A stretch of DNA of 64,000 nucleotides from Streptomyces violascens. GTDB lineage: Bacteria > Actinomycetota > Actinomycetes > Streptomycetales > Streptomycetaceae. The stretch spans positions 62,001 through 126,000 of the forward strand of contig NZ_BMUA01000003.1 of NCBI RefSeq assembly GCF_014649955.1. The letters run 5' to 3'. A program made the translations under genes and the position numbers. Below, in pieces: positions 24,380 through 33,006 of the stretch; positions within the stretch are counted from its first letter, which is position 1, and the number at the start of each line of letters is the position of its first letter. The notes below the pieces were generated by a model. That model searched no databases and was not told where the DNA came from. It saw only the letters and a program-made list of their open reading frames with translations.

Positions 24380-25393
24380 GTGGCCGGGACTCTGTCGAGA
24401 GCCAGGGTGGCACGGCGGATCGCGACGGGCGCGGCGTTCGGCGGCGGCGGCATCGGGCTGCTCGCCGGGGCCGCGGTCGGCGTCGTCCTGGCCGAGGTGG
24501 CGCTCGCGAAACGCTCGGTGGGCAGCGGCTCCCCGCAGGCCCCGAACGCGGACGGGCTGTACGGAACGGCCTTCGCCAACGGTACGCAGCCGCTCAGGCT
24601 CGGCATGCTGGGCGACTCCACGGCGGCCGGACAGGGGGTGCGAAGAGCGGGCCAGACCCCGGCCGCGCTGCTCGCCTCGGGCCTCGCGGCGGTCGCCGAG
24701 CGCATGGTGACGCTGCGGAACGTGGCACTGCCCGGAGCCCGCTCGGACGACCTCGAACGCCAGGTGTCCCTGCTGCTCGACGACCCCGCCCGCGTCCCCG
24801 ACGTCTGCGTGATCATGATCGGCGCGAACGACGTCACCACCCGGATGGCGCCCACGACCTCGGTGCGCTACCTGTCCACCGCCGTACGCCGTCTGCGTAC
24901 CGCCGGGGCCGAAGTGGTCGTCGGGACCTGCCCCGACCTCGGCACCATCGAGCCCGTCTACCAGCCGCTGCGCTGGCTGGCCCGTCGTGTCTCGCGCCAG
25001 CTCGCCGCGGCGCAGACGATCGTGGTGGTGGAGCAGGGCGGCCGCACGGTGTCGCTCGGCCATCTGCTCGGCCCGGAGTTCGAGGCGAACCCCCGGGAGC
25101 TGTTCGGGCCCGACAACTACCACCCCTCGGCCGAGGGGTACGCGACCGCCGCGATGGCGGTGCTGCCCACGCTGTGCGCAGCCCTCGGCCTGTGGCCCGA
25201 GTCCGACCACCCCGACGCCTCGCGCGACGAGGACATCCTGCCGGTGGCGAAGGCGGCCTCGGCCGCGGCGGCCCAGGCGGGCACCGAGGTCACGGCGGCC
25301 CGCGCGCCCTGGGCCCTGCTCAAGCACCGGCGTCGGCGGCGGCTTCCGGCCCCGGTGGAGCCGACCCGCAACGGCTCGCACACGAAACGCTGA
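24380..25393 (+). CDS. membrane-anchored SGNH/GDSL hydrolase
   Basis: 337 residues. A hydrophobic segment at about 15-40 anchors or exports the protein. Block I is LGMLGDSTAAGQGV (catalytic Ser), block III MIGANDVT, and block V DNYHPSAEGY (Asp and His of the triad). The family hydrolyses esters of lipids or acyl groups on glycans. The C-terminal 80 residues are Ala-rich and basic. AGGGAGG is 5 bases before the GTG at 24380. Confidence 0.88.
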   Translation: MAGTLSRARVARRIATGAAFGGGGIGLLAGAAVGVVLAEVALAKRSVGSGSPQAPNADGLYGTAFANGTQPLRLGMLGDSTAAGQGVRRAGQTPAALLASGLAAVAERMVTLRNVALPGARSDDLERQVSLLLDDPARVPDVCVIMIGANDVTTRMAPTTSVRYLSTAVRRLRTAGAEVVVGTCPDLGTIEPVYQPLRWLARRVSRQLAAAQTIVVVEQGGRTVSLGHLLGPEFEANPRELFGPDNYHPSAEGYATAAMAVLPTLCAALGLWPESDHPDASRDEDILPVAKAASAAAAQAGTEVTAARAPWALLKHRRRRRLPAPVEPTRNGSHTKR

Positions 25394-25523
25394 TGGCTCC
25401 CGGGCAGCCCCCTGAGCAACCGCTTAGAAAAGAGTCCCGCATCACACGCCACGCCGGATGACCAATCCAGTACGTACGGGTAACTTCCCAGGGAGTCCTG
25501 CCTTCCCATCCCCTGGAGCCGTG

Positions 25524-26744
25524 ATGCCCGAAGCCGTGATCGTCTCGACCGCCCGCTCCCCCATCGGCCGCGCCTTCAAGGGGTCGCTCAAGGACCTCCG
25601 CCCCGACGACCTCACGGCCACGATCATCCAGGCCGCCCTCGCCAAGGTCCCCGAGCTCGACCCGCGCGACATCGACGACCTGATGCTCGGCTGCGGTCTC
25701 CCCGGCGGCGAGCAGGGCCACAACCTGGGCCGCATCGTGTCCGTGCAGATGGGCATGGACCACCTGCCGGGCTGCACGATCACCCGGTACTGCTCGTCCT
25801 CGCTCCAGACCTCCCGGATGGCGCTGCACGCCATCAAGGCGGGCGAGGGCGACGTGTTCATCTCGGCCGGTGTCGAGATGGTGTCCCGCTCGGTCAAGGG
25901 CAGCAGCGACGGCCTGCCCGACACCCACAACCCGTTCTTCGCCGACGCCGAGGCGCGCACCGCCGCCGTCGCGCAGTCCGAGGGCGCGAGCTGGCACGAC
26001 CCGCGCGAGGACGGCCTGGTCCCGGACGCGTACATCGCGATGGGCCAGACGGCCGAGAACCTCGCCCGCCTCAAGGGCATCTCGCGGCGCGAGATGGACG
26101 AGTTCGGCGTGCGCTCGCAGAACCTCGCCGAGGAAGCCATCAAGAACGGCTTCTGGGAGCGCGAGATCACCCCGGTCACGACGCCGGACGGCACCGTGGT
26201 CAGCAAGGACGACGGCCCGCGCGCGGGCGTCACCGTCGAGGGCGTCCAGGGCCTCAAGCCCGTCTTCCGTCCGGACGGACTCGTCACCGCCGGCAACTGC
26301 TGCCCGCTGAACGACGGCGCCGCGGCCCTCGTGATCATGAGCGACACCAAGGCGCGCGAGCTCGGTCTGACCCCGCTGGCCCGCATCGTCTCCACCGGCG
26401 TCACGGGCCTGTCGCCCGAGATCATGGGCCTGGGTCCGGTCGAGGCGTCCCGCCAGGCGCTGAAGCGCGCCGGGCTCACCGTCGACGACATCGACCTCTT
26501 CGAGATCAACGAGGCCTTCGCCGCCCAGGTGATCCCGTCCTACCAGGACCTCGGCATCCCGCTGGACAAGCTGAACGTCAACGGCGGCGCCATCGCGGTC
26601 GGCCACCCCTTCGGCATGACGGGCGCCCGCATCACCGGCACGCTGATCAACAGCCTCCAGTTCCACGACAAGCAGTTCGGTCTGGAGACCATGTGCGTCG
26701 GCGGCGGCCAGGGCATGGCCATGGTCATCGAGCGCCTCAGCTGA
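25524..26744 (+). CDS. acetyl-CoA C-acetyltransferase (thiolase)
   Basis: 406 residues. Thiolase landmarks: nucleophilic Cys in TRYCSSSLQ, NEAFAAQV, the catalytic His in NGGAIAVGHPFGMTG, and the second Cys in CVGGGQGMA. It either condenses two acetyl-CoA or cleaves 3-ketoacyl-CoA in fatty-acid breakdown; the sequence alone does not decide. CTGGAG precedes the ATG at 25524. No fadB-like partner is adjacent. A strong nested hairpin follows the gene. Confidence 0.95.
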   Translation: MPEAVIVSTARSPIGRAFKGSLKDLRPDDLTATIIQAALAKVPELDPRDIDDLMLGCGLPGGEQGHNLGRIVSVQMGMDHLPGCTITRYCSSSLQTSRMALHAIKAGEGDVFISAGVEMVSRSVKGSSDGLPDTHNPFFADAEARTAAVAQSEGASWHDPREDGLVPDAYIAMGQTAENLARLKGISRREMDEFGVRSQNLAEEAIKNGFWEREITPVTTPDGTVVSKDDGPRAGVTVEGVQGLKPVFRPDGLVTAGNCCPLNDGAAALVIMSDTKARELGLTPLARIVSTGVTGLSPEIMGLGPVEASRQALKRAGLTVDDIDLFEINEAFAAQVIPSYQDLGIPLDKLNVNGGAIAVGHPFGMTGARITGTLINSLQFHDKQFGLETMCVGGGQGMAMVIERLS

Positions 26745-27143
26745 GACCGCAGCCGACCTCGGGCAGATCCTAGGCCCCGGCCTCGGCCAAAAGAGGTCCC
26801 GGGCGGCCGGAGCGCTGCGTTGACGCATGGTCGACGCAGTGTTGACGCTCCGGCCGCCACAGGTTGAACGCACAGGGCGACCCTCGGCCCCCTGACCTGG
26901 GCTCCCGCGTCCCACAGGTCGCTCACAGCCAATCGTTCCGCGTCCTAACCGTGACCGAATCTCCCCCAGGATGTGACGTATCTCCCGCGGGAAGGATATT
27001 TTCCCAGGTCAGCGTCGGTGCGGCGCTAAACCCCAGGCCCAAAGACCTGTCCATTTCGTGACGTAATGCACTGACACCGGGCACGGGCTCACGACAAGCT
27101 GATGTAGGAAGTCGGGGAATCGTTTGAATCCGGGAGTAAGTCA
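26745..27143. other. intergenic region: terminator and upstream region of the next gene
   Basis: 399 bases without a supported gene. The first part holds the nested hairpin described separately. The second part is less G+C-rich and presumably contains the promoter of the coiled-coil protein gene at 27144. No confident -35/-10 pair was chosen. Confidence 0.5.
26802..26858 (+). terminator. nested terminator hairpin after thiolase gene
   Basis: GGCGGCCGGAGCG (26802-26814) pairs with CGCTCCGGCCGCC (26846-26858). Inside it CTGCGT pairs with ACGCAG, giving a long interrupted stem. Confidence 0.6.
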
Positions 27144-27971
27144 GTGAGCGCCATGCCTCTTGCCCTGCTGCTGACCACGGCCGCTGCCACGGCCGTGGGC
27201 GCCGCTGCCCTGCACGCCGCCCACGGGCTGCGCAAGCAGGTCGTGGCTCTGCGCGAAGACCTGGCAGCCGCCCGTGCCGAAACCCGCGCCGAACACAGCG
27301 TCTCCCTGCCCCAGCAGGCCCGCGCCGACGCGACCCCGGCCGCCGAAATACGTGCCGCCGTCGCCGAGGCCCTCGCCGAGGAGCGGGAGCGCGAGCTGGC
27401 CGAGGCGCGCGCCTTCTGGGCCGCCCAGGAGGCCAGGGACGCCGCCGACGCGCCCTCGCCGATGCTGGGCGGGCTCGCGGGCCTCGGTGAGGACGCCGCG
27501 TTCTTCCTGCCCCGCCAGGCGGACTTCGTGGGCCTGGAGGCCGAGGCCCTGGAGATGGCCGAGGCGCTGGAGACCGCGGAGGAGTTCCCCGAGGACTCCC
27601 CGGAGCTGGCCGCGGCCCGCCGCCGCCACCCCTCGCACCCCGACTTCGTACCGGTCCAGACGCCCGTCGTCGCCGACCACGAGGCCACGGTCTCCCGCCT
27701 GGAGGAGCTCGCCGAGTCCCGTACCGCGCTCGCGGACGTACGCCCCGGGCCCCTCGGCACGCTCGACGTGTACGTCTTCGCCGACGGCACCACGCTCTGC
27801 ATGACCCCGGGCCACCGCGAGACCGCGGAGCGCCTCGCGGACGCCCTGCGCGACGGCGACGCCCCGGTGCTGCTCGGCGGCTCTGGAGTGTCCGGCGCGT
27901 ACGCGCTGACCTTCTCGTGCGGCGAGGAGAGCGTCTACATCCTCGCGGACCGGGTCATCGCCTCGCGCTGA
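27144..27971 (+). CDS. membrane-anchored coiled-coil hypothetical protein
   Basis: 275 residues from GTG 27144 behind GGGAG. An N-terminal hydrophobic segment (about 4-24) is followed by an Ala/Glu/Arg-rich helical stretch likely to form a coiled coil (about 28-100). An acidic middle follows, then a folded C-terminal part (about 200-275, VYVFADGTTLCMTPGHRE). No enzyme motif is seen. Probably a single-pass envelope protein. Confidence 0.8.
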   Translation: MSAMPLALLLTTAAATAVGAAALHAAHGLRKQVVALREDLAAARAETRAEHSVSLPQQARADATPAAEIRAAVAEALAEERERELAEARAFWAAQEARDAADAPSPMLGGLAGLGEDAAFFLPRQADFVGLEAEALEMAEALETAEEFPEDSPELAAARRRHPSHPDFVPVQTPVVADHEATVSRLEELAESRTALADVRPGPLGTLDVYVFADGTTLCMTPGHRETAERLADALRDGDAPVLLGGSGVSGAYALTFSCGEESVYILADRVIASR

Positions 27972-28006
27972 CCCTCCTGCGGAGGCGGGACCCAAGGGGT
28001 GTCCCC

Positions 28007-28333
28007 CTAACCGAAGGCCCGTTTCCCCGCGGCTTCCACCAGCTCCACGGCCCCGTCCGGCTCCCCGCCGGGCGGGGTCTTCGCCGTGCGGAGCGCCTGC
28101 GCCAAATCCCGTCCGGCGACCATGACTTGGTCCGCCACGGCGAACACGCCCGCGTCCGGCATGATCCGCGGCTCGCGCCCGGCATCCTCGACGCGCTGCG
28201 CGCGGACGGCCAACTCCCGGGCGAGCGCGAGCCCTTCGGCCGCGGCCCCGCGCCGCAGCCGGCTCTCGGGAGCGGCACGCAGCCGGTCGGCGAAGCGGTC
28301 CACGGCCAAGATCAACGGGTTCACATCGAGCAC
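28007..28333 (-). CDS. small helical hypothetical protein
   Basis: 108 residues, all-helical appearance, rich in Ala, Arg and Glu, no membrane segment. Codon use is normal for the genome. The GTG at 28333 has no strong ribosome site and another in-frame GTG lies 9 bases downstream. It converges with the coiled-coil protein gene. Confidence 0.6.
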   Translation of the reverse strand: MLDVNPLILAVDRFADRLRAAPESRLRRGAAAEGLALARELAVRAQRVEDAGREPRIMPDAGVFAVADQVMVAGRDLAQALRTAKTPPGGEPDGAVELVEAAGKRAFG

Positions 28334-28433
28334 GCCGCGACCCTACGCGCCTCCCCCGCACTGTTGCCAATACGCGAACCCTCAGGCACGGTGCAGTGAA
28401 GGACCAGTAAGCGCAATGCCTCCGGAGGCGCCG

Positions 28434-28664
28434 ATGTCCCAAGTCTTCTCCGAAGAGACCCATCGCAACCTGCTCTCCCGCATCCCCCATTGCACCGGTC
28501 GTGAAGTGTCCGACTGGCTCCGCACCGTCGAGGAAGGCCCCTCCCTCTTCCGTTTCGAGGAGAAGGTCAGCTGGCTCCGGAGCGAGCACGATCTCGCCTA
28601 TGGGCACGCCAAGGCGATCATCCATGAGTACGACCTGAGGCGGGCCGCGCGCCGCCTGCTCTAG
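28434..28664 (+). CDS. DUF4287-type small protein
   Basis: 76 residues. The pattern HRNLLSRIPHCTGREVSDWL, then a helix ending AYGHAKAIIHEYDLRR, is that of the small DUF4287 helical family (function unknown). GGAGG lies 8 bases before ATG 28434, which decides the start over an ATG 18 bases upstream. A 13-base-arm hairpin follows. Confidence 0.8.
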   Translation: MSQVFSEETHRNLLSRIPHCTGREVSDWLRTVEEGPSLFRFEEKVSWLRSEHDLAYGHAKAIIHEYDLRRAARRLL

Positions 28665-28738
28665 CTCCGGGAGGAAATGTTCCGCTGCCGAGACGATCCA
28701 CTCGGCTTCCAGGCTTCCCGAGGGGAAGCGCACCGCCC

Positions 28739-28774
28739 CTTCGCCCCGCCGACGACCAGGCCGGCGGGGCGAAG
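28739..28774 (+). terminator. terminator hairpin
   Basis: CTTCGCCCCGCCG (28739-28751) pairs perfectly with CGGCGGGGCGAAG (28762-28774), loop 10 bases, 74 bases after the DUF4287 gene. Confidence 0.65.
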
Positions 28775-28857
28775 TGCGGCCGGGGCGCGCACGACACCTC
28801 GCGTGCCTTCAGTAGGTGAACTCCCCATCCCCACAAGGGCTTTCACCGCTTTACCTC

Positions 28858-28927
28858 TTGACGCTCCGGACGACGGGGAGCACAGTGACCGCGCAGCCCG
28901 TCGCTGAGAGCGCTCTCAGAGCGCTCT
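28858..28927 (+). promoter_or_regulatory. promoter and LacI-type operator of the GH16 gene
   Basis: TTGACG (28858-28863) is followed after 17 bases by CACAGT. Just downstream lies TGAGAGCGCTCTCA (28905-28918), a perfect palindrome of the form bound by LacI-family sugar regulators such as CebR (family consensus TGGGAGCGCTCCCA). A second core AGAGCGCTCT (28918-28927) abuts it. The placement predicts repression relieved by an oligosaccharide. No lacI gene is adjacent. Confidence 0.7.
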
Positions 28928-28951
28928 CTTTCCGAGAGAGGCACCCCCCAC

Positions 28952-30340
28952 ATGCGCCCGACGTCCCACAGACGCAGCCCGGCCAGGCGAGCCGTGATCG
29001 CCGTGCTCTCCACCCTCGGCCTCGCAGCGGCCTCCGCCGCGCTGGTCGCCCTGCCCGCCGACGCCTCTGCCCCGCCGCCCCCGGCGGGCTGGTCCACGGT
29101 CTTCTCCGACGACTTCGACGGGCCGGCCGGGTCCGGCGTGAACACCGCCGACTGGCAGTACACGACCGGCACCAGCTACCCCGGCGGCCCCGCCAACTTC
29201 GGCACCGGCGAGGTCGAGACGATGACCTCGTCCACCAGCAACGTCTCGCTCGACGGCGCCGGGAACCTGCGCATCACCCCGCAGCGCGACGCCTCGGGCC
29301 ACTGGACGTCCGGCCGCATCGAGACCAAACGCTCCGACTTCCAGCCCCCGGCCGGCGGCAGGCTCCGCATCGAGGCGCGCCTGCGGATGCCGGACGTGAC
29401 GGGCCCCGCAGCCAAGGGCTACTGGCCGGCCTTCTGGGCCCTTGGCGCGCCCTTCCGCGGCAACTGGTGGAACTGGCCCGGCATCGGCGAACTCGACGTC
29501 ATGGAGAACGTCCAGGGCCTCAACAACAACTGGTCCACCATGCACTGCGGCACCAGTCCCGGCGGCCCCTGCAACGAGACCACCGGCATCGGCGGCCAGA
29601 AGGCCTGCGACGGCACGACCTGCCAGGACGGCTTCCACACGTACGCCGTCGAATGGGACCGCTCGGGCCCCACCGAGCAGATGCGCTTCTCCCTGGACGG
29701 CGTCGGCTTCCACACCGTGAACCAGAACCAGGTGGACGCGACGACCTGGGCGAACGCCACGAACCACGGCTACTTCGTCATCCTGAACGTCGCCATGGGC
29801 GGCGGCTTCCCCGACGCGTTCGGCGGCGGCCCCGACGCGGGCACCCAGCCGGGCCACTCCCTGGTCGTCGACTACGTCACCGTGCAGCAGTCGGCGGGCT
29901 CCGGCTCCACCACGCCGCCCGCCGGAAACCGGGACGCCTACAGCACCGTCCAGGCCGAGTCGTACGACCAGCAGTCCGGACTGACGAAGGAGACCACCAC
30001 CGACAGCGGCGGCGGCCAGGACCTCGGCTCGGCCGCGAACGGCGACTGGGCGCTCTACAAGGGCGTGAACTTCGGTACGACGGCGGCCAGACAGTTCTCC
30101 GCGAGGGTGGCCAGCGGGGCGGCGGGCGGCGTCAGCGGCCTGGTGGAGGTACGCCTGGACAGCCCGGCCGCCGCGCCCGTGGGCAGCTTCGCCGTGGCCA
30201 ACACGGGAGGCTGGCAGAGCTGGCGTACGGTGCCGGCGAATATCAGCGGGGTGACGGGAACGCATGATGTGTATGTGACCTTCAGCAGCGGCCAGCCCGC
30301 GGATTTCGTCAACCTGAACTGGTTCACCTTCGCCCACTGA
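28952..30340 (+). CDS. secreted GH16 endo-beta-glucanase with C-terminal CBM6
   Basis: 462 residues. A basic N-terminus with a hydrophobic stretch to about residue 38 (ALPADASA) is a signal peptide. The GH16 domain (about 45-315) carries GELDVMENV, the ExDxxE catalytic signature. GYWPAFWALG and GHSLVVDYVTV are also typical. A Gly/Ser/Thr linker leads to a CBM6-like beta-sandwich (about 330-460, YSTVQAESYDQQSG to FVNLNWFTF). The probable substrate is beta-1,3- or mixed-linkage glucan outside the cell. GAGAGAGG precedes the ATG. Confidence 0.93.
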   Translation: MRPTSHRRSPARRAVIAVLSTLGLAAASAALVALPADASAPPPPAGWSTVFSDDFDGPAGSGVNTADWQYTTGTSYPGGPANFGTGEVETMTSSTSNVSLDGAGNLRITPQRDASGHWTSGRIETKRSDFQPPAGGRLRIEARLRMPDVTGPAAKGYWPAFWALGAPFRGNWWNWPGIGELDVMENVQGLNNNWSTMHCGTSPGGPCNETTGIGGQKACDGTTCQDGFHTYAVEWDRSGPTEQMRFSLDGVGFHTVNQNQVDATTWANATNHGYFVILNVAMGGGFPDAFGGGPDAGTQPGHSLVVDYVTVQQSAGSGSTTPPAGNRDAYSTVQAESYDQQSGLTKETTTDSGGGQDLGSAANGDWALYKGVNFGTTAARQFSARVASGAAGGVSGLVEVRLDSPAAAPVGSFAVANTGGWQSWRTVPANISGVTGTHDVYVTFSSGQPADFVNLNWFTFAH

Positions 30341-30402
30341 GGGGCCCCAGCCCCATGCCCCGGGGCTCCGCCCCGGACCCCGCGGGCGTGGGGATCAACG
30401 GC

Positions 30403-30445
30403 GAGGGGCCCCGCCCCGGGCGTCATGCCCGGGGCGGGGCCCCTC
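30403..30445. terminator. very strong bidirectional terminator
   Basis: 19-base perfect arms (30403-30421 and 30427-30445) around a 5-base loop, between the convergent GH16 and Bax-inhibitor genes. Most of the 30341-30468 gap is this hairpin plus a family-B repeat fragment. Confidence 0.8.
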
Positions 30446-30468
30446 GGTACGAAACGGCGGCGCGGGCG

Positions 30469-31344
30469 TCAGTCGTTGCCCTGCAGGATGGAGATCAGCC
30501 GCAGCGCCTCCATGTAGATCCAGACCAGGGTCATGGTCAGGCCGAAGGCCGCCAGCCAGGACTCCTCGCGCGGAGCGCCGTAGGTGACCCCGTCCTCGAC
30601 CTGCTTGAAGTCGATGGCCAGGAAGCACGCGCCGAGGACGATGCCGATGATTCCGAAGAGGATGCCGAGGCCACCGCTGCGGAAGCCGAGACCGTCACCC
30701 CCGCCGATCGCCGAGAACAGCAGGTTGACCAGCATCAGCAGCATGAAGCCGATGGCCGCGGCCATGACGAAGCCGGTGAAGCGGCGGTTGACCCGGATCA
30801 GCCGGGTCTTGTAGGCGATGAGCACACCGGCGAAGACCGCCATCGTGCCGAGCACCGCCTGCGGGACCGCGCCCGCCGACACATACGTCGTGACGGCCGA
30901 GCTGATCACGCCGAGGAAGATGCCCTCGAAGGCCGCGTACCCGAGGATCAGCGCGGGCGTCGGCCTGCGCTTGAAGGACTGGACCATGGCGAGGATGAAC
31001 GCGATCAGCGCGGCACCGATCGCGATGCCGTACGACTTGCCGATGTTCGCCGTGTCGACCGGCAGCGCCAGCCACGCCACGACCGCGCCGGCGACGACCG
31101 TGCCGAGCGTGATCGCGGTACGCGTGACCACGTCGTCGATCGTCATCACACCGGAGCGGGCCGGTGCCTGCGGCACACCCTGCTGCGTGTCCTGCTGGGC
31201 GTACGGATTCGTCGCGTACGGGTTCGTGGGCGCCTGCGCGTACGGGTTGCCCCCGGCCTGCGGCTGCTGCGCGGTGTTGAAACCGGCGTAGCCGTTGTCG
31301 CGGCTGAAGCCCCGTCGCGAGAAGACCGGGTTGCTGCTCCTCAT
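30469..31344 (-). CDS. Bax inhibitor-1/YccA-family membrane protein
   Basis: 291 residues. A cytoplasmic N-terminus of about 75 residues, rich in Pro, Gln, Asn and Tyr (repeated NPYA), precedes seven membrane helices (about 82-285). GYAAFEGIFLGVISS and FLAIDFKQVEDGVTYGAP are the family signatures. Family members are proton-sensitive channels or modulators of membrane proteases. The bacterial role is not settled. GGAGGAGTGAG precedes the ATG. Confidence 0.92.
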   Translation of the reverse strand: MRSSNPVFSRRGFSRDNGYAGFNTAQQPQAGGNPYAQAPTNPYATNPYAQQDTQQGVPQAPARSGVMTIDDVVTRTAITLGTVVAGAVVAWLALPVDTANIGKSYGIAIGAALIAFILAMVQSFKRRPTPALILGYAAFEGIFLGVISSAVTTYVSAGAVPQAVLGTMAVFAGVLIAYKTRLIRVNRRFTGFVMAAAIGFMLLMLVNLLFSAIGGGDGLGFRSGGLGILFGIIGIVLGACFLAIDFKQVEDGVTYGAPREESWLAAFGLTMTLVWIYMEALRLISILQGND

Positions 31345-31429
31345 CTCACTCCTCCATGGCCACCGTGCGCGGCCTTGTCGTCCAGAGTAATGGGCTCGCA
31401 AAGAAACCGACGTAATGCCTAGGGAGGAT

Positions 31430-31443
31430 CTTCACGCGTGAAG
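31430..31443. promoter_or_regulatory. 14-base perfect palindrome between bldA and the Bax-inhibitor gene
   Basis: CTTCACGCGTGAAG lies 57 bases beyond the 3' end of the tRNA and 86 bases before the next minus-strand start. It could be an operator for the Bax-inhibitor gene. Confidence 0.4.
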
Positions 31444-31499
31444 GAGGGGGGTGCAAGGGTCCGACGACCCGACGCGCGGGAAGCCGGAATCTGCGTGAG

Positions 31500-31581
31500 T
31501 GCCCGGAGCCGGACTCGAACCGGCACGGCCCGAAGGCCAGCGAGGTTTAAGCTCGCCGTGTCTGCGTTCCACCATCCGGGC
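31500..31581 (-). tRNA. bldA: tRNA-Leu (anticodon UAA), the bldA tRNA
   Basis: Class II tRNA on the minus strand. The acceptor GCCCGGA pairs with TCCGGGC plus discriminator A. The anticodon arm is GCGAG-CTTAAAC-CTCGC, giving anticodon UAA. The variable arm GGCC-TTCG-GGCC is long, as in Leu tRNAs. The T arm is GCCGG-TTCGAGT-CCGGC. CCA is not encoded. In Streptomyces this is the only tRNA that reads the rare UUA codon efficiently, and it controls development and secondary metabolism. Three TTA-containing genes lie in this window. Confidence 0.97.
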
Positions 31582-32025
31582 AAGGGCGCGCGGCTCCGCG
31601 TTTCGCGGGACGAGCCTAGCCCGACGCATCCCCCGAACAGCGGAACAACCACCCGATGTTGTCTTATTTTATTGACGCCTGAGGGTGCGTCAGCACAGCT
31701 CGGGGCGGTGTTGGCACATGCCGGAGGCGGTTGGCAGGGGCGTCCGGGGTGCCCGGAATACGGGTCCGGAATGACGGAAAGTCGATGCCCGGTTCGGCCC
31801 CGCACCTGACGCTGGCACAGTTCGCGGGAGCGCGGCTGGAGCGGTGGCGGAGTCCGCGTCGATCCCGCGCGCCTCTCAGGGGTGCCGTCATACCTCAGGA
31901 GGACCCGGGGGGTTCTTCCGTCCGACTCAAGAGGGCCAGCGAACGGGCACAGGGACTGACGATCCGGCGCCGTGCGGCCGCAAGGATGGAGAAGTCCCCG
32001 AAAGCCGTTCGACAGGAGTACCTCC
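31582..32025. other. bldA upstream region
   Basis: 444 bases between divergent bldA and the ABC ATPase gene. Toward bldA, TAGGCT (complement of 31613-31618) fits a -10 element about 32 bases before the tRNA; no good -35 was found. An A+T-rich patch lies at 31657-31675. On the plus strand TTGACG (31672-31677) could be a -35 for the ABC genes. No coding sequence is supported. Confidence 0.5.
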
Positions 32026-32796
32026 GTGACCACCATCCCCACCGCACACCGCGCGACCGCGGTGGCCGCCCGCGCCATCGAGCTGTCGAAGGTCTACGGC
32101 ACGGGCGAGACCCAGGTGGTCGCCCTGGACCAGGTCACGGTCGACTTCCGGCAGGGCGAGTTCACCGCGATCATGGGCCCGTCGGGCTCCGGCAAGTCCA
32201 CGCTGATGCACTGCGTCGCGGGCCTCGACTCCTTCAGCTCCGGCTCCGTCCGCATCGGCGAGACCGAGCTCGGCTCGCTCAAGGACAAGCAGCTCACGCA
32301 GCTGCGCCGCGACAAGATCGGCTTCATCTTCCAGGCGTTCAACCTGCTGCCCACGCTGACCGCCCTGGAGAACATCACCCTCCCCATGGACATCGCGGGC
32401 CGCAAGCCCAACAAGCAGTGGCTCGACCAGGTCATCGCCATGGTCGGCCTCTCCGACCGGCTCGGCCACCGGCCCACCCAGCTCTCCGGCGGCCAGCAGC
32501 AGCGCGTCGCCGTGGCCCGCGCGCTCGCCTCCCAGCCGGAGATCATCTTCGGTGACGAGCCGACCGGAAACCTGGACTCGCGCTCCGGCGCCGAGGTCCT
32601 CGGCTTCCTGCGCAACTCGGTGCGCGAGCTCGGGCAGACCGTCGTCATGGTGACGCACGACCCCGTCGCCGCGTCCTATGCGGACCGGGTCATATTCCTC
32701 GCCGACGGGCGGATCGTGGACGAGATGCTCCGGCCCAGCGCGGACGGGGTGCTCGACCGGATGAAGGCCTTCGACGCGAAGGGCCGCACCAGCTGA
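32026..32796 (+). CDS. ABC transporter ATP-binding protein (MacB/LolD type)
   Basis: 256 residues from GTG 32026 behind ACAGGAG. Walker A GPSGSGKST, signature LSGGQQQR, Walker B IIFGDEPTGNLDS and the H-loop MVTHDP are all present. The type is that which partners FtsX/MacB-like permeases, here encoded by the next gene. The pair is likely to drive envelope lipid, lipoprotein or peptide extrusion rather than solute import. Confidence 0.95.
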   Translation: MTTIPTAHRATAVAARAIELSKVYGTGETQVVALDQVTVDFRQGEFTAIMGPSGSGKSTLMHCVAGLDSFSSGSVRIGETELGSLKDKQLTQLRRDKIGFIFQAFNLLPTLTALENITLPMDIAGRKPNKQWLDQVIAMVGLSDRLGHRPTQLSGGQQQRVAVARALASQPEIIFGDEPTGNLDSRSGAEVLGFLRNSVRELGQTVVMVTHDPVAASYADRVIFLADGRIVDEMLRPSADGVLDRMKAFDAKGRTS

Positions 32797-33006
32797 CCCC
32801 GAGCCGCTGGGGGCTTTGCCCCCCAGGCCCCCAGCCCCTTGTCGCCGGGTCCCCGCGCCCTCGCCCGGTACCGCTGGGGGCTCCGCCCCCAGACCCCCGC
32901 TCCTCAAACGCCGGAGGGGCTGATTTTCCGGCGTCCGGAGTCGGAAGGGCTGGCCGCCCGATGCTTGCCGACTGGCCCTCGATCACCCAGGACTGAGAAG
33001 AAACCC
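32797..33006 (+). repeat. family-B repeats between the two ABC genes
   Basis: CGCTGGGGGCTTTGCCCCCC and CGCTGGGGGCTCCGCCCCCA head two hairpin-forming units, the second with the CTCCTCAAACGCCGGAGGGG core. They separate ATPase and permease genes that in such systems are normally adjacent, and may lower downstream expression. Confidence 0.7.

Noticed and set aside
26864..27061. 65-codon plus-strand frame upstream of the coiled-coil protein
   Set aside because: No ribosome site, atypical codon use, and it overlaps the likely promoter region.
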